Made by a program: the position numbers and the translations under genes. Below the pieces are notes generated by a model. The model was not told the DNA's origin. It ran no database searches and saw only the letters and a list, made by a program, of their open reading frames with translations. Source: JACDBE01 sp963714055 (GTDB lineage: Bacteria > Actinomycetota > Acidimicrobiia > Spongiisociales > UBA5794). Taken from it: 64,000 nt of DNA. Location: positions 3,038,001-3,102,000 of the forward strand of contig OY970227.1 of the NCBI GenBank assembly GCA_963714055.1, written 5' to 3'. Positions 34,533 to 44,087 of this stretch are shown here, piece after piece. Numbering within the stretch: position 1 is the stretch's first letter; each line of letters opens with the position of its first letter.

Positions 34533-35908
34533 ATGGACTACAACCTGCTCGATGCCCTCGAGCTCCTCGAGCGAGAGAAGGGCGTGCCCGCCGACGTGAT
34601 CCTCGACGCCCTGGCCAACGCCCTGGTGTCCGCCTATAAGCGCACTCCGGGCGCCGCCGAAGAAGCGCGGGTGACCATCGACGCCGACACCACCGAGATC
34701 ATCGTCTACGGCCAGGACCTCGACGAGGACGGCAACGTGGTGCGGGAGTGGGAGGACACCCCGGACGACTTCGGCCGCATCGCTGCCCAGACCGCCAAGC
34801 AGGTGATCCTGCAGCGGCTGCGCGACGCCAAGCGCGAGCAGGTCTTCGAGCTGTACGAGGGCCGCGAGGGAGACCTGGTGACCGGCATCGTCCAGCAGTC
34901 CGACCACCGGTACGCCATCCTCGACCTGGGCAACGCGGAGGCGATCATGCCCGCCTCCGAGCGGATCCCCTACGAGAAGCTGGAGCGCGGCAACCGGGTG
35001 AAGGCATACATCCTCGAGGTCCGTGGCGAAGGCAAGGGACCGCAGATCGTGATCAGTCGAAGCCACCCCGAGTTCATCAGGTCGCTGTTCGAGCTCGAGG
35101 TGCCGGAGCTCGTCGACGGCGACGTCGAGATCAAGGCGATCGCCCGTGAGGCGGGCCATCGCACCAAGATCGCCGTGCTGTCCAACGATCCCAACGTCGA
35201 CCCCGTGGGGGCCTGTGTCGGCGCCCGTGGCTCCAGGGTCCGCCAGGTGGTCAACGAGCTGAGGGGCGAGAAGGTCGACATCGTCGAGTGGCGCCCCGAG
35301 GCGGCTTCCTTCCTGGCCGAGGCGCTGTCTCCGGCTCGGGTCAAGGAGGTGCGTCTCGACGACGAGAACCGGGTCGCCACCGTGATCGTTCCCGACCACC
35401 AGCTGTCGCTGGCCATCGGCAAGGAGGGACAGAACGCCCGTCTCGCCGCCCGGCTCACCGGTTACAAGGTCGACATCCGCTCCGAGAGCCAGGACCTGGG
35501 CCTCGATGTGGAAGAGGTCGCCGCCGCGCCGGCGACGGGTGCCGCCGACGAGGGCGATGTCACCGCTGGCGGCGAAGAGACCGGCGACAGCGCCGACGCG
35601 GACGACAGCGCCGTCGCCGATGACGCGGTGGTCGCCGATGACGCGGCGTCGGATGCGCGGTCGATGACAGCGCCGTCGCCGATGACGCGGTGGTTGCGGA
35701 TGACAGCGCCGTCGCCGATGACGCGGTGGTTGCGGATGACAGCGCCGTCGCCGATGACGCGGTGGTTGCGGATGACAGCGCCGTCGCCGATGACGCGGTG
35801 GTAGCGGATGACAGCACCGTCGGCGATGACGCGGTGGTCCCGGATGAGACCGGCGACGACGACGCCGCAAATGACGAGGTCGACGAGGACCAGCCCGCCG
35901 GCGCCTGA
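34533..35908 (+). CDS. nusA: transcription termination/antitermination factor NusA with repeat-coded acidic tail (one frameshift)
   Basis: N-terminal RNAP-binding domain (LLDALELLEREKGVPADVILDALANALVSAY), S1 domain about 125-195 (GREGDLVTGIVQQ), then KH1/KH2 with PNVDPVGACVGARGSRVRQVV and LSLAIGKEGQNARLAARLTG. After residue ~345 comes an Asp/Ala/Val tail made of 12-residue units (DDSAVADDAVVA) coded by 36-bp repeats. The frame breaks within the tail near 35655; adding one A to GGATGCGCGG restores DDAVDDSAVADD and runs to the stop at 35906, ending NDEVDEDQPAGA. Full length is about 458. No ylxR gene separates it from infB. Confidence 0.94.
35601..35842 (+). repeat. 36-bp minisatellite inside nusA
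   Basis: Units at 35601-35636, then 35663-35698, 35699-35734, 35735-35770, 35771-35806 and 35807-35842, core GATGACAGCGCCGTCGCC followed by GATGACGCGGTGGTTGCG. Each 36-bp unit encodes DDSAVADDAVVA. The internal three units are identical and the outer ones have drifted. Between the first and second unit lie 26 nt instead of a multiple of 3, where the reading frame is lost. Confidence 0.9.
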
Positions 35909-35959
35909 CGGCCCGGTGGCACAATGCTCCCGTCCGGGGGCTCTTATCGGAGGTGACGG

Positions 35960-38047
35960 TTGGCGAAGCTACGGGTGTACGAGCTGGCACGAGAGCTTGG
36001 ACACGACTCCAAGGATGTGCTGGCGCGTGTCCACGAGCTCGGCATAGAGGCCAAGACCGCCTCGTCCGGTCTCGACGACGATGCCGTCGCCCTCGTCCGC
36101 CTGGCGTACGAGGACGCCTCGGCAGGCGCCGTCGCCGGCGAGCCGGCGACCGGCGACCAAGTGCCGATCGCCACCGGAGACGAGGACACCGAGCCGGAGC
36201 CCGAGTCCGAGCCTGAGCCGGGACCCGAGCCCGAATCGGGACCCGAGCCGGAGCCCGAGTCCGAGGCAGAGGAGGACACCCTCATCTCCGTCAAGGAGGG
36301 CGTCACCGCTGCCGAGTTCGCCCGACAGATCGGGGAACGAACCGGTGAGGTCGTGAAGGCCCTGATGATGATGGGCGAGATGGTCCCGGGGGGTGGTGCC
36401 ATCCCGGTGACGGCGCTCGAGCCCCTGGGGGCCCGCTTCGGGTACCAGGTGCTCGTCGACGAGGCGGAGCCTGTCGAGGCGGAGCCCGTCCGCGGCCCGC
36501 ACCGCGTGGAGTTCGAGGACGACCCGGCCAGCCTGCGGCCACGGCCGCCGGTGGTCACCGTGATGGGCCACGTCGACCACGGCAAGACCAGGCTGCTCGA
36601 CACCATCCGCACCACCAACGTGGTCGCCGGGGAGGCAGGGGGCATCACCCAGCACATCGGCGCCTACCAGGTGAAGGCCGGCGACGGCCAGACCATCACC
36701 TTCATCGATACGCCCGGGCACGAGGCGTTCACCGCGTTGCGCGCCCGCGGGGCCAACGTCACCGACATCGTCATCCTCGTCGTCGCCGCCGACGACGGGG
36801 TCAAGCCGCAGACCGTCGAGGCCATCAACCACGCCAAGGCGGCAGGGGTTCCCATCATCGTGGCCATCAACAAGATCGACCTGCCCGCCGCCGACCCGAA
36901 CTCGGTCAGGGCCGAGCTCACCCAGCACGGCATCGTCGTCGAGGACCTCGGCGGCGACGTCGTGTCGGCCGAGGTGTCGGCGCTCGACGGGCTCGGGGTC
37001 GACGAGCTGCTCGAGATGGTGGCGCTGGTCGCCGAGGTCGGCGAGTTGCAGGCCAACCCGTCGGCATCCGCCGTCGGCACCGTCATCGAGAGCCAGCTCG
37101 AGGTCGGCAGAGGCCCCGTCGCCACCGTCATCGTCCAGCGGGGAACCCTGAAGCCGGGTGACGCCCTGGTCGCCGGGTCGGTCGCCGGGCGGGTGCGGGC
37201 GCTCTTCGACGAGAACGGCGTGAGGCTCATCAACGCCGGTCCGAGCACCCCGGCGGTCGTCATGGGGTGGGACGAGGTCCCCTCTGCCGGCGACATGTTC
37301 GAGGTGGTGAAGAACGAGCGCGCCGCCCGCAAGCTGGCCGAGGCCAAGGTGGGTGAGCAACGCAGCCATGACCTGATCGTCCCCACGGCCACCGAGCGGC
37401 TGGGCCAGCTCCTCGAGCAGCTCCGCACCCGCGACGACGCCGAGCTGCGCATCGTGGTGAAGGCCGACGCCCACGGATCGCTGGAGGCGATCCGTGATGC
37501 CGTGGCGAAGATCAAGCGAGAAGACGCCGCCGTCCACATCGTCCACGCCGGGGTCGGGGGCATCACCGAGAACGATGTCAGCCTGGCCGAGGCGTCGGAG
37601 GCGATCGTCTACGGGTTCAACACCCGCCCGGATGCCGGCGCCCGCACCGCGGCCAAGGATCGCGCCATCGACATCCGCACCTTCCTGATCATCTACGAGC
37701 TGTTGGAGGACATCGAGTCGCTCCTGGTCGGCGAACTGGCCCCGGAGGAGGTCGAGACCTTCCTCGGCTCGGCCGAAGTCCGGGCGACGTTCCGCTCGCC
37801 GCGGTTCGGCACCATCGCCGGGTCGTACGTGACCGACGGTGACATCAACCGCAACGCCAGGGCCCGGCTGGTCCGCGACGGAGTGGTGGTGTACGACGGG
37901 CGGATCGCCTCGCTCCGTCGCTTCAAGGACGACGTGGCGAGCGTGAGCTCCGGCTTCGAGTGCGGCATCGGTCTGGAGAACTTCCGTGACATCAAGGAAG
38001 GCGACTTCATCGAGTCGTACGAGATCAGGCAAGTCGCCCGTACCTGA
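35960..38047 (+). CDS. infB: translation initiation factor IF-2
   Basis: GTPase that brings fMet-tRNA to the 30S subunit, 695 residues. N-terminus MAKLRVYELARELGHDSKDVLARVHELG, then a Glu/Pro-rich linker of repeated EPEPESEPEPG, an IF2-N helix (TAAEFARQIGERTGEVVKAL), the G domain with VMGHVDHGKTRLLD, DTPGHEAFTALRARG and NKIDLP, and domains II-IV. It starts at TTG 35960, preceded by a full GGAGGTGA site (35949-35956). The linker is short compared with other actinobacterial IF-2. Confidence 0.97.
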   Translation: MAKLRVYELARELGHDSKDVLARVHELGIEAKTASSGLDDDAVALVRLAYEDASAGAVAGEPATGDQVPIATGDEDTEPEPESEPEPGPEPESGPEPEPESEAEEDTLISVKEGVTAAEFARQIGERTGEVVKALMMMGEMVPGGGAIPVTALEPLGARFGYQVLVDEAEPVEAEPVRGPHRVEFEDDPASLRPRPPVVTVMGHVDHGKTRLLDTIRTTNVVAGEAGGITQHIGAYQVKAGDGQTITFIDTPGHEAFTALRARGANVTDIVILVVAADDGVKPQTVEAINHAKAAGVPIIVAINKIDLPAADPNSVRAELTQHGIVVEDLGGDVVSAEVSALDGLGVDELLEMVALVAEVGELQANPSASAVGTVIESQLEVGRGPVATVIVQRGTLKPGDALVAGSVAGRVRALFDENGVRLINAGPSTPAVVMGWDEVPSAGDMFEVVKNERAARKLAEAKVGEQRSHDLIVPTATERLGQLLEQLRTRDDAELRIVVKADAHGSLEAIRDAVAKIKREDAAVHIVHAGVGGITENDVSLAEASEAIVYGFNTRPDAGARTAAKDRAIDIRTFLIIYELLEDIESLLVGELAPEEVETFLGSAEVRATFRSPRFGTIAGSYVTDGDINRNARARLVRDGVVVYDGRIASLRRFKDDVASVSSGFECGIGLENFRDIKEGDFIESYEIRQVART

Positions 38048-38053
38048 TCGCCC

Positions 38054-38347
38054 ATGCACGCCATCGCGCTCCGCGTCGAGCTCCGGATCAGGGGAGCGCG
38101 GTCGCTGAAGGAGAAACGGCACACCGTGAAATCGGTCACCACCCAGCTCTCCTCCACGTTCGGCGTAGCGGTCGCCGAGGTCGACGACCAGGACAAGTGG
38201 CAGAAGCTCACCCTGGGTGTCGCCGCCGTCTCCGGGGAAGCCGGCCAGCTCACCCGGGTGGTCCACTCGATCGAGCGCTGGCTGGAGCGCCGCGACGATG
38301 TCGAGGTCCTGTCTGTCGCAGCCGGCCCCATCGAGTCGGTGGAATGA
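38054..38347 (+). CDS. DUF503 (YlxP-like) family protein
   Basis: A 97-residue protein of the YlxP family, which follows infB in many Gram-positive bacteria: RVELRIRGARSLKEKRHTVKSV, FGVAVAEVDDQDKWQKLTLGVAAVSG and VVHSIERWLERR. Function is unknown; association with ribosome biogenesis is suggested by gene order only. Confidence 0.9.
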   Translation: MHAIALRVELRIRGARSLKEKRHTVKSVTTQLSSTFGVAVAEVDDQDKWQKLTLGVAAVSGEAGQLTRVVHSIERWLERRDDVEVLSVAAGPIESVE

Positions 38348-38356
38348 GGCGGGGCG

Positions 38357-38737
38357 ATGAGACAACCCCGTTCGTCGAGGATGCGCAAGGTAGACGAGCT
38401 GTTGCGTGAGGTGATCGCCGAAGAGGTCGGCCGGCTCAAGGACCCGAGGATCGGCTTCGTGACCGTCACCGGCGTCGACACCTCGCCCGACCTCAGGCGG
38501 GCCACGGTCTTCTACTCGGCGATGGGCACCGACGAGGAACAGGCGGACATCGCCGACGCCCTCGCCCACGCCGCGCCACACGTCCAGCAGCGGGTAGCGG
38601 CCCAGGTTCGGATGAAGTTCACCCCGGTGCTCACCTTCGCCGTCGACGAGGCGGTGGAGCGGGGGTTGCGGCTCTCTCGCATCCTCCACGAGCTGGAACA
38701 GGAGCCCCCGATCGAGTTGGGCGAGGAATCCGAATGA
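38357..38737 (+). CDS. rbfA: 30S ribosome-binding factor RbfA
   Basis: A 126-residue KH-like cold-shock assembly factor that acts on the 16S 5' helix: RMRKVDELLREVIAEEVGRLKDPRIGFVTVTGVDTSPDLRRATVFYS and AAQVRMKFTPVLTFAVDEAVERG. The start is close after the DUF503 stop; an in-frame ATG at the RMRK segment is an alternative. Its stop overlaps an ATG at 38734 (see nrnA). Confidence 0.95.
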   Translation: MRQPRSSRMRKVDELLREVIAEEVGRLKDPRIGFVTVTGVDTSPDLRRATVFYSAMGTDEEQADIADALAHAAPHVQQRVAAQVRMKFTPVLTFAVDEAVERGLRLSRILHELEQEPPIELGEESE

Positions 38738-38794
38738 CCTCACAGGACGGGCCTGGGACCACCGGCGGCGCACGGAGCCGGCGGCGCCGGCGCG

Positions 38795-39739
38795 ATGGCT
38801 GCGGTGGCGGCCGCCGTCACCGCGGCACGGACAATCGTCACCGTCGGCCACGTCGGCCCCGACGGTGACGCCCTCGGCTCGATGGTCGCTCTGGCTCGCA
38901 GTGCCCGTCTCACCGGGCGGGCGGCCTGGGCAACGTTCGGCGAGCCTTTCGTCATGCCGCACACGCTGCGCTTTCTCGACGCCGAGGTGGTCGAGCACCC
39001 GGCCGGCGTCCCCGCCGCCTTCGACCTCCTGGTGGTGGTCGACTGCGCCGAGCAGAGTCGGTTGGGGAGTGCCGCGCCACTGGTGAAGCAGGCGGGGAAG
39101 GTGGCCGTGATCGACCACCACCTCACCCATGACTCGTTCGGGGACGTCGCCTGGATCGACCCGACCGCCGGGGCGACCGCCCAGATGGTGGTGACGCTCC
39201 TCGCCCATCTCGGCTGGCCGGTCGACCGGCCGGTTGCGGAAGCGCTGTACGCCGGGATCGTGACCGACACCGGGCGCTTCCAGTACTCGTCGACCACCCC
39301 GGAGCTGCATCGCATGGCCGCCGGGCTGCTGGACGCCGGTGTCGAACCCGACCGGATCGGCCAGCATCTCTTCGCCGAGGTCCCGTTCGGCTATCTCGGC
39401 CTGGCTGCCGCCGTTCTGGGCAGGGCCGTCTTGGAGCCGGAGCGGTCGCTGGTGTGGTCGAGTCTCACCGCCGCCGACCTGGCGGCTGCCGGTGTCGCCT
39501 ACGAGCAGGCCGACGGGCTGATCGACCTCATCAGGATCGCCGAGGAGGCCGAGGTGGCGTTACTGCTCCGCCAACTGGACGGGACGACCACCAAGGGGAG
39601 CCTCCGTTCCCGCGGCCTGGTCGACGTGGCGGCGGTGGCCACCAGCCTCGGCGGCGGTGGTCACCGGAATGCCGCCGGGTTCACGGTGCCCGGTACGATC
39701 GAACGGGCGATCGAGCGGGTGCGCGAGGCCATGGGATGA
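38795..39739 (+). CDS. nrnA: DHH/DHHA1 phosphoesterase (NrnA-like)
   Basis: Degrades oligoribonucleotides and/or pAp; in mycobacteria also c-di-AMP products. About 314 residues: GHVGPDGDALGSMVALAR, VVVDCAEQSR, VIDHHLTH, ALYAGIVTDTGRFQYSSTTPEL and the DHHA1 motif SLGGGGHRNAAGF. The start is unclear. ATG 38795 has no ribosome site; an ATG at 38734 overlaps the rbfA stop (ATGA) but is out of frame, and a single indel in between would give a Gly/Ala-rich N-terminus leading into this one. Confidence 0.92.
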   Translation: MAAVAAAVTAARTIVTVGHVGPDGDALGSMVALARSARLTGRAAWATFGEPFVMPHTLRFLDAEVVEHPAGVPAAFDLLVVVDCAEQSRLGSAAPLVKQAGKVAVIDHHLTHDSFGDVAWIDPTAGATAQMVVTLLAHLGWPVDRPVAEALYAGIVTDTGRFQYSSTTPELHRMAAGLLDAGVEPDRIGQHLFAEVPFGYLGLAAAVLGRAVLEPERSLVWSSLTAADLAAAGVAYEQADGLIDLIRIAEEAEVALLLRQLDGTTTKGSLRSRGLVDVAAVATSLGGGGHRNAAGFTVPGTIERAIERVREAMG

Positions 39740-40635
39740 GCCGCCCCAACGGGTTCCTGCTGGTGGACAAACCACCGGGATGGACGTCGCACGACGTGGT
39801 GGCCAAGGTCCGATCGGTCGCCCAACAGAAGAAGGTGGGCCATGCCGGCACCCTCGACCCGATGGCCACCGGGCTCCTCGTGCTCGGGTTGGGCAGGACC
39901 ACCCGGCTGCTCCGGTTCGTCACCGCGGCACCGAAGGAGTACGCGGCGACGGCGCGGTTCGGGGTGGCCACCGACACGCTCGACGCCGACGGGGCCGTCT
40001 TGTCGCGGGAGCCGATGGCGGTCAGCGAGGAGGACCTTCGGTCGGTGGCGCACCGGTTCACCGGCACCGTGATGCAGGTACCGCCGATGGTCTCGGCGCG
40101 GCGGGTCGGCGGCCGCCGGCTCTACGACCTGGCCAGGGCCGGCGAAGACGTGGAGCGCCAGGCGCGCCCGGTGACCATCCACGAGCTCGAGATCGTCGAC
40201 TTCGCCCCGAGCGACTATCCGGAGGTCACGTTCCGGGTCACCTGCTCCACCGGCACCTACGTCCGCACGCTCGCCGACGACCTGGCCGGGGCCCTCGGTG
40301 GCCGCGCCCACCTCACCGCGCTCCGCCGGACCGCCAGCGGAGGGCATCGGGTCGAGGCCGCCCTCTCCGTCGACGCCATCGTCGAGGAGGCGGCCGCGGG
40401 GCGTCTCGGCGACCTCGTGTTGCCTGCCGCCCGCGGTCTCCCCGAGCTGCCCGAGGTCGTGGTGACCCACGACATGGCCGAGGGTGTCCGCCACGGGATC
40501 GCCTTTCCCAGCAGCGTCCTCGGCGAGGGCGTTCCCGACCACGGGCCGGTGCGCATCACCGACACAGCCGGGGGCCTGCTGGCGATCTACGACGTGGACG
40601 GTTCCCGCGCGCGACCCGAGGTGGTGTTGGGATGA
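39736..40635 (+). CDS. truB: tRNA pseudouridine-55 synthase
   Basis: Makes pseudouridine 55 in the T-loop of tRNAs. Of 299 residues: GFLLVDKPPGWTSHDVVAKVR, catalytic D41 in GHAGTLDPMATGLLVL, EYAATARFGVATDTLDADG, MVSARRVGGRRLYDLARAG and CSTGTYVRTLADDLAGALG. ATG at 39736 overlaps the nrnA stop (ATGA), and its own stop overlaps ribF. Confidence 0.96.
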   Translation: MSRPNGFLLVDKPPGWTSHDVVAKVRSVAQQKKVGHAGTLDPMATGLLVLGLGRTTRLLRFVTAAPKEYAATARFGVATDTLDADGAVLSREPMAVSEEDLRSVAHRFTGTVMQVPPMVSARRVGGRRLYDLARAGEDVERQARPVTIHELEIVDFAPSDYPEVTFRVTCSTGTYVRTLADDLAGALGGRAHLTALRRTASGGHRVEAALSVDAIVEEAAAGRLGDLVLPAARGLPELPEVVVTHDMAEGVRHGIAFPSSVLGEGVPDHGPVRITDTAGGLLAIYDVDGSRARPEVVLG

Positions 40636-41609
40636 GGCTGCTCGAGGGCCCGCACCGCTCGTGGCCGGTCCCGGAGCGCAGGTCGGCGGTCACCATCGGG
40701 GTCTACGACGGCGTCCACCGCGGCCATCGAACGGTCATCGCCGCCCTTGGCCGGGAGGCGGTCGAACGCGATCTGGCACTCACCGTGGTCACGTTCCGCA
40801 CCCACCCGGCGGCGGTGCTCGCTGCTGACCGGGTGCCGCCCCGACTGACCACCCTCAGCCAGCAACTCGAGCTGTTCGACCAGCTGAGGGTCGACCAGGT
40901 GGCGATCCTCGACTTCGACGAGGAACTGCGCCATCTGCCCGCGGAGGCGTTCGTCACCGAGGTGCTGGTCGACGCGCTGGCTGCGGCCGTCGTGTCGGTG
41001 GGCGAGGACTTCAGATTCGGCTACCGCCAGCAGGGCGATTGCGCCCTGCTGGCCAGGATGGGAGCCCTGCATGGGTTCCAGCTGGCGCCGGTCGCCATCG
41101 TCGGTGACGGCGAAGGGGCGTTCACCGCCTCGGATGTCCGCGATGCGCTCGCCGACGGTGATCTCGGTGCCGCCGGGCGAATCCTCGGGCGCAGGTTCGC
41201 CGTGCGAGGCGTCGTGGTGCGGGGCGACGGGAGGGGACGCGCCATCGGCTTCCCCACGGCCAACCTGCGGCTGGTCGAAGCCCAGGCGCTCCCCAGGCGG
41301 GGCGTCTACGCCGTCTGGGTGAGGGTGGGAGACGGCGTTCTCCCCGGAGTTGCGAACATCGGGGTTCGCCCCACCTTCGACGGTACCGCCGAGGTGCTGG
41401 AGGCCCACCTGCTCGACGTGGCCGATCGGCCCGAAGGGGAAGGCAGCGAAGGGATCGATCTGTACGACCAGGAAGTCGACGTGGAGTTCGTGTCCCGCAT
41501 CCGCGACGAGCAGCGCTTCGACGGGGTGGAGTCGTTGGTCGCCCAGATCGGGGCAGACGTCGCCGAGGCGAGGGCACGTCTCGACCAGGACGCCGGTTCA
41601 TTAGGGTGA
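40632..41609 (+). CDS. ribF: bifunctional riboflavin kinase/FAD synthetase
   Basis: Converts riboflavin to FMN and FAD. Of 325 residues, the N-terminal nucleotidyl-transferase half has VTIGVYDGVHRGHRTVIAAL, FRTHPAAVLA and VSVGEDFRFGYRQQGD; the C-terminal kinase half has GRGRAIGFPTANLRL, RRGVYAVWVRVGD and GVANIGVRPTF. Supplies cofactor for the several flavoproteins in this window. ATG overlaps the truB stop. Confidence 0.96.
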   Translation: MRLLEGPHRSWPVPERRSAVTIGVYDGVHRGHRTVIAALGREAVERDLALTVVTFRTHPAAVLAADRVPPRLTTLSQQLELFDQLRVDQVAILDFDEELRHLPAEAFVTEVLVDALAAAVVSVGEDFRFGYRQQGDCALLARMGALHGFQLAPVAIVGDGEGAFTASDVRDALADGDLGAAGRILGRRFAVRGVVVRGDGRGRAIGFPTANLRLVEAQALPRRGVYAVWVRVGDGVLPGVANIGVRPTFDGTAEVLEAHLLDVADRPEGEGSEGIDLYDQEVDVEFVSRIRDEQRFDGVESLVAQIGADVAEARARLDQDAGSLG

Positions 41610-42001
41610 CCCGTCGGTCGGTCCGCTCCGCCTCGCCCTTCGAGCCTCGCTACGGGTTCAGCCGGGCGGTCCGGGTGGGGGACCGGGTGATCGTCGCCGG
41701 GACGGCGCCGGTCCCTCCGGAAGGCGAGGATGTGGCAGTAGGCGCCTATGCGCAGATGCTGCGATGCGGCGAGATCGCCCTGGCCGCCATGGCCGAACTG
41801 GGTGCCGGGGCTGGCCACGTGGTTCGTACCCGGATGTTCGTCGTCGACCCCGACGACGCCGACGCCGTCGGCCGGGCCCACGCCGAGTTGTTCGGTCCCG
41901 CCGCCCCGGCGGCGACCATGGTGGTGGTGGCCGGGCTGCTCGATCCGGCGTGGCTGGTGGAGCTCGAGATCGAGGCGGTGGTCGACGGCCCGGCCCACTG
42001 A
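41606..42001 (+). CDS. RidA/YjgF-family deaminase
   Basis: A 131-residue member of the Rid family (reactive enamine/imine hydrolysis): FEPRYGFSRAVRVGDRVIVAGTAPV, AQMLRCGEIALAAMAELGAGAGHVVRTRMFVVDPDDADAVGRAHAELF and AATMVVVAGLLDPAWLVELEIEAV. The conserved substrate-carboxylate Arg is present in VRTRMFV. GTG overlaps the ribF stop (GTGA). It ends the plus-strand run; kup converges on it. Confidence 0.88.
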   Translation: MTRRSVRSASPFEPRYGFSRAVRVGDRVIVAGTAPVPPEGEDVAVGAYAQMLRCGEIALAAMAELGAGAGHVVRTRMFVVDPDDADAVGRAHAELFGPAAPAATMVVVAGLLDPAWLVELEIEAVVDGPAH

Positions 42002-42015
42002 CCGGCGGGCCCGGG

Positions 42016-43926
42016 TCAGATGTCGACCGGGGTGCCGATCTCGATAACCCGGTCGTTGGGGAGCTTGAAGTAGGCGGCGGCGCTCCGGGCGTTCCGGTGC
42101 ATGTATCGGAAGACGTTCTCCTGGAACGAGCCGAGACCGACGCCCGGTGTGGCCACCGGCGACTCCTTGCCCAGGAAGTAGGTGGTGTGCAGCGGGTCGA
42201 AGGCGACCTCTGTCATCAGCTGCCGCAGCTCGAGCGGAACATCCGGCTCCTCCATGAAGCCGTAGCGCAGGGTGACCTCGAAGAACCGGCTGCCCAGGTG
42301 GACGACCTTCTCGCGGCGGGCGCGCGGCACGCGAGGAGTGTTCTCCACCCGGACGGCGAGGAACACCACCGATTCGTGGACCGCCTCGTTGTGTCGGAGG
42401 TTGGCGAGGAAGGCCGGCGGCACCCGCCCGGGGTTGGGGAAGAGGTACACCGCCGTCCCATTGATCCGTCGCAGCCCGGGCTTGCGCGCCAGGCTGTCGA
42501 CCAGCGCCTTCAGTGGTTGCTCGCCCCTGCGCAGCGCCTTCGCCACATGCTCGCGTCCCGCCCGCCAGGTGCGCATCAGCCCGTACAGGATGGCGGCGAG
42601 CAGGAGGGGGAACCAGCCCCCGTCGGGGATCTTGACCAGGTTGGCGCCGAGGAACGCCAGGTCGACGACCAGGAACCCGCCCACCACCACCCGTGTCCTC
42701 GCCTTGCTCCATCCCCAGTGTTCCCGGGCATAGACCCCCATCAGGATGCTGGTGATGAACATGGTGGCGGTGACGGCCACCCCGTAGGCGGCAGCCAGGT
42801 TCGCCGAGGTCCGGAACCCCACCACCAACCCGACACAGGCGACGAGCAACCACCAGTTCACCGACGGGACGTAGACCTGGCCGAAGGCCGTCGCCGATGT
42901 GTGGCGCACATCCATCCTGGGGAGGAAGTCCAGCTGCACCGCCTGGTGGGTCAGTGAGAACACACCGGAGATCAACGCCTGGCTGGCGATGATGGTGGCC
43001 GCCGTGGCCAGAGCGATCAACGGGTACAGCGCCCACTCGGGGGCGAGCAGGAAGAACGGGCTCTCGACCGCCTCCGGGTTGTCGAGTACGAGGGCGCCCT
43101 GGCCGGCGTAGTTGAGCAGCAACGCCGGCATCACCACGGCGAACCAGGCACGTCTGATCGGCTTCACCCCGAAGTGCCCCATGTCGGCGTACAGGGCCTC
43201 CCCGCCGGTGACCACCAGCACCACCGATCCGAGAGCCAGGAAGGCCCGACCGGTGTGAGCAGAGAAGAACTCGACGGCGTACCACGGGTTGACCGCGGCC
43301 ACGACCCCGGGGTTCCCGGCGGCGTTGAGCAGGCCGAGGACGGCGATCGTGCCGAACCACAGCAGCATCACCGGGCCGAAGACCCTGCCCACCACGTGGG
43401 TGCCCCGGTGCTGGATGGCGAACAACGCCACCAGGATCCCGACCGCGATCGGCACCACGAACCGGGCGAGGTCCGGGGCGGCGAGCTCGAGCCCCTCGAC
43501 GGCGGAGAGAACCGAGATGGCCGGCGTGATCGCCCCGTCGCCGTACAGCAGGGCGGCGCCGAACAACCCGAGCCCCACCAGGGCCGTCCGACGCAGCCGC
43601 GCCTCGGGGGTCGGGGCGACGAGGGCGGTGAGGGCCAGGATGCCGCCCTCACCTTCGTTGTCGGCGCGCATCACCACTCCGACGTACTTGATGGCGATCA
43701 CGATCACCAGCGCCCAGAAGATCAGCGACAGGACGCCGAGCACGGTGGTGTCGTCGACCGGGATGCCGTGGCCCTCGGCGAAGGTCTCGCGAAGGGAGTA
43801 CAGCGGGCTGGTGCCGATGTCGCCGAAGACGACCCCGACGGCACCGATGGTGAGCGGCAGCAAGGCCCCCCGAGGACCGTGGGTGGTGGCTGGTCGGCGG
43901 CCGGGAGCGGCAGGGGCGTCGGGCAT
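42016..43926 (-). CDS. kup: Kup-type low-affinity potassium transporter
   Basis: K+/H+ symporter of the KUP/HAK family, 636 residues. About 12 membrane helices in the first ~450 residues, starting with the signature VGVVFGDIGTSPLYSLRETF, then DNEGEGGILALTALV, YGDGAITPAISVLSAVEGLEL and GGEALYADMGHFG; a cytoplasmic C-terminal domain follows (NAVYLFPNPGR-like text, VFRYMHRNARSAA). The TAGGGT box about 12 nt before the ATG may be its promoter. Confidence 0.95.
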   Translation of the reverse strand: MPDAPAAPGRRPATTHGPRGALLPLTIGAVGVVFGDIGTSPLYSLRETFAEGHGIPVDDTTVLGVLSLIFWALVIVIAIKYVGVVMRADNEGEGGILALTALVAPTPEARLRRTALVGLGLFGAALLYGDGAITPAISVLSAVEGLELAAPDLARFVVPIAVGILVALFAIQHRGTHVVGRVFGPVMLLWFGTIAVLGLLNAAGNPGVVAAVNPWYAVEFFSAHTGRAFLALGSVVLVVTGGEALYADMGHFGVKPIRRAWFAVVMPALLLNYAGQGALVLDNPEAVESPFFLLAPEWALYPLIALATAATIIASQALISGVFSLTHQAVQLDFLPRMDVRHTSATAFGQVYVPSVNWWLLVACVGLVVGFRTSANLAAAYGVAVTATMFITSILMGVYAREHWGWSKARTRVVVGGFLVVDLAFLGANLVKIPDGGWFPLLLAAILYGLMRTWRAGREHVAKALRRGEQPLKALVDSLARKPGLRRINGTAVYLFPNPGRVPPAFLANLRHNEAVHESVVFLAVRVENTPRVPRARREKVVHLGSRFFEVTLRYGFMEEPDVPLELRQLMTEVAFDPLHTTYFLGKESPVATPGVGLGSFQENVFRYMHRNARSAAAYFKLPNDRVIEIGTPVDI

Positions 43927-44087
43927 GCGGGAAGCGGCACCCTACTCGCAGGCTTGCGGTCCGAGCCGACGAGGGTCGGCAAGCATGCCGGCCACTCACG
44001 CAGCCGATTGGCACCGCGGTGAGTTGGAGGATCGGGCGGCGGAGACGACTCGCGGTGTTCGGTCGGGTTCGGGCTTCTCGGGACCGG

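Noticed and set aside
35601..35842. Regular 36-bp spacing that might suggest a CRISPR array
   Set aside because: Units are contiguous with no spacers and encode an in-frame acidic tail of NusA; no cas genes nearby.
35969..39367. A 1132-codon open frame on the minus strand
   Set aside because: It is antisense to infB, rbfA and nrnA, has Gly/Asp/His/Val-rich noise composition and no recognisable domain; long antisense frames are expected at this GC content.
43927..44060. Possible c-di-AMP (ydaO-type) riboswitch upstream of kup
   Set aside because: The GTAGGGTG next to the start looked suggestive, but the rest of the conserved core could not be found; treated as a -10-like TAGGGT only.
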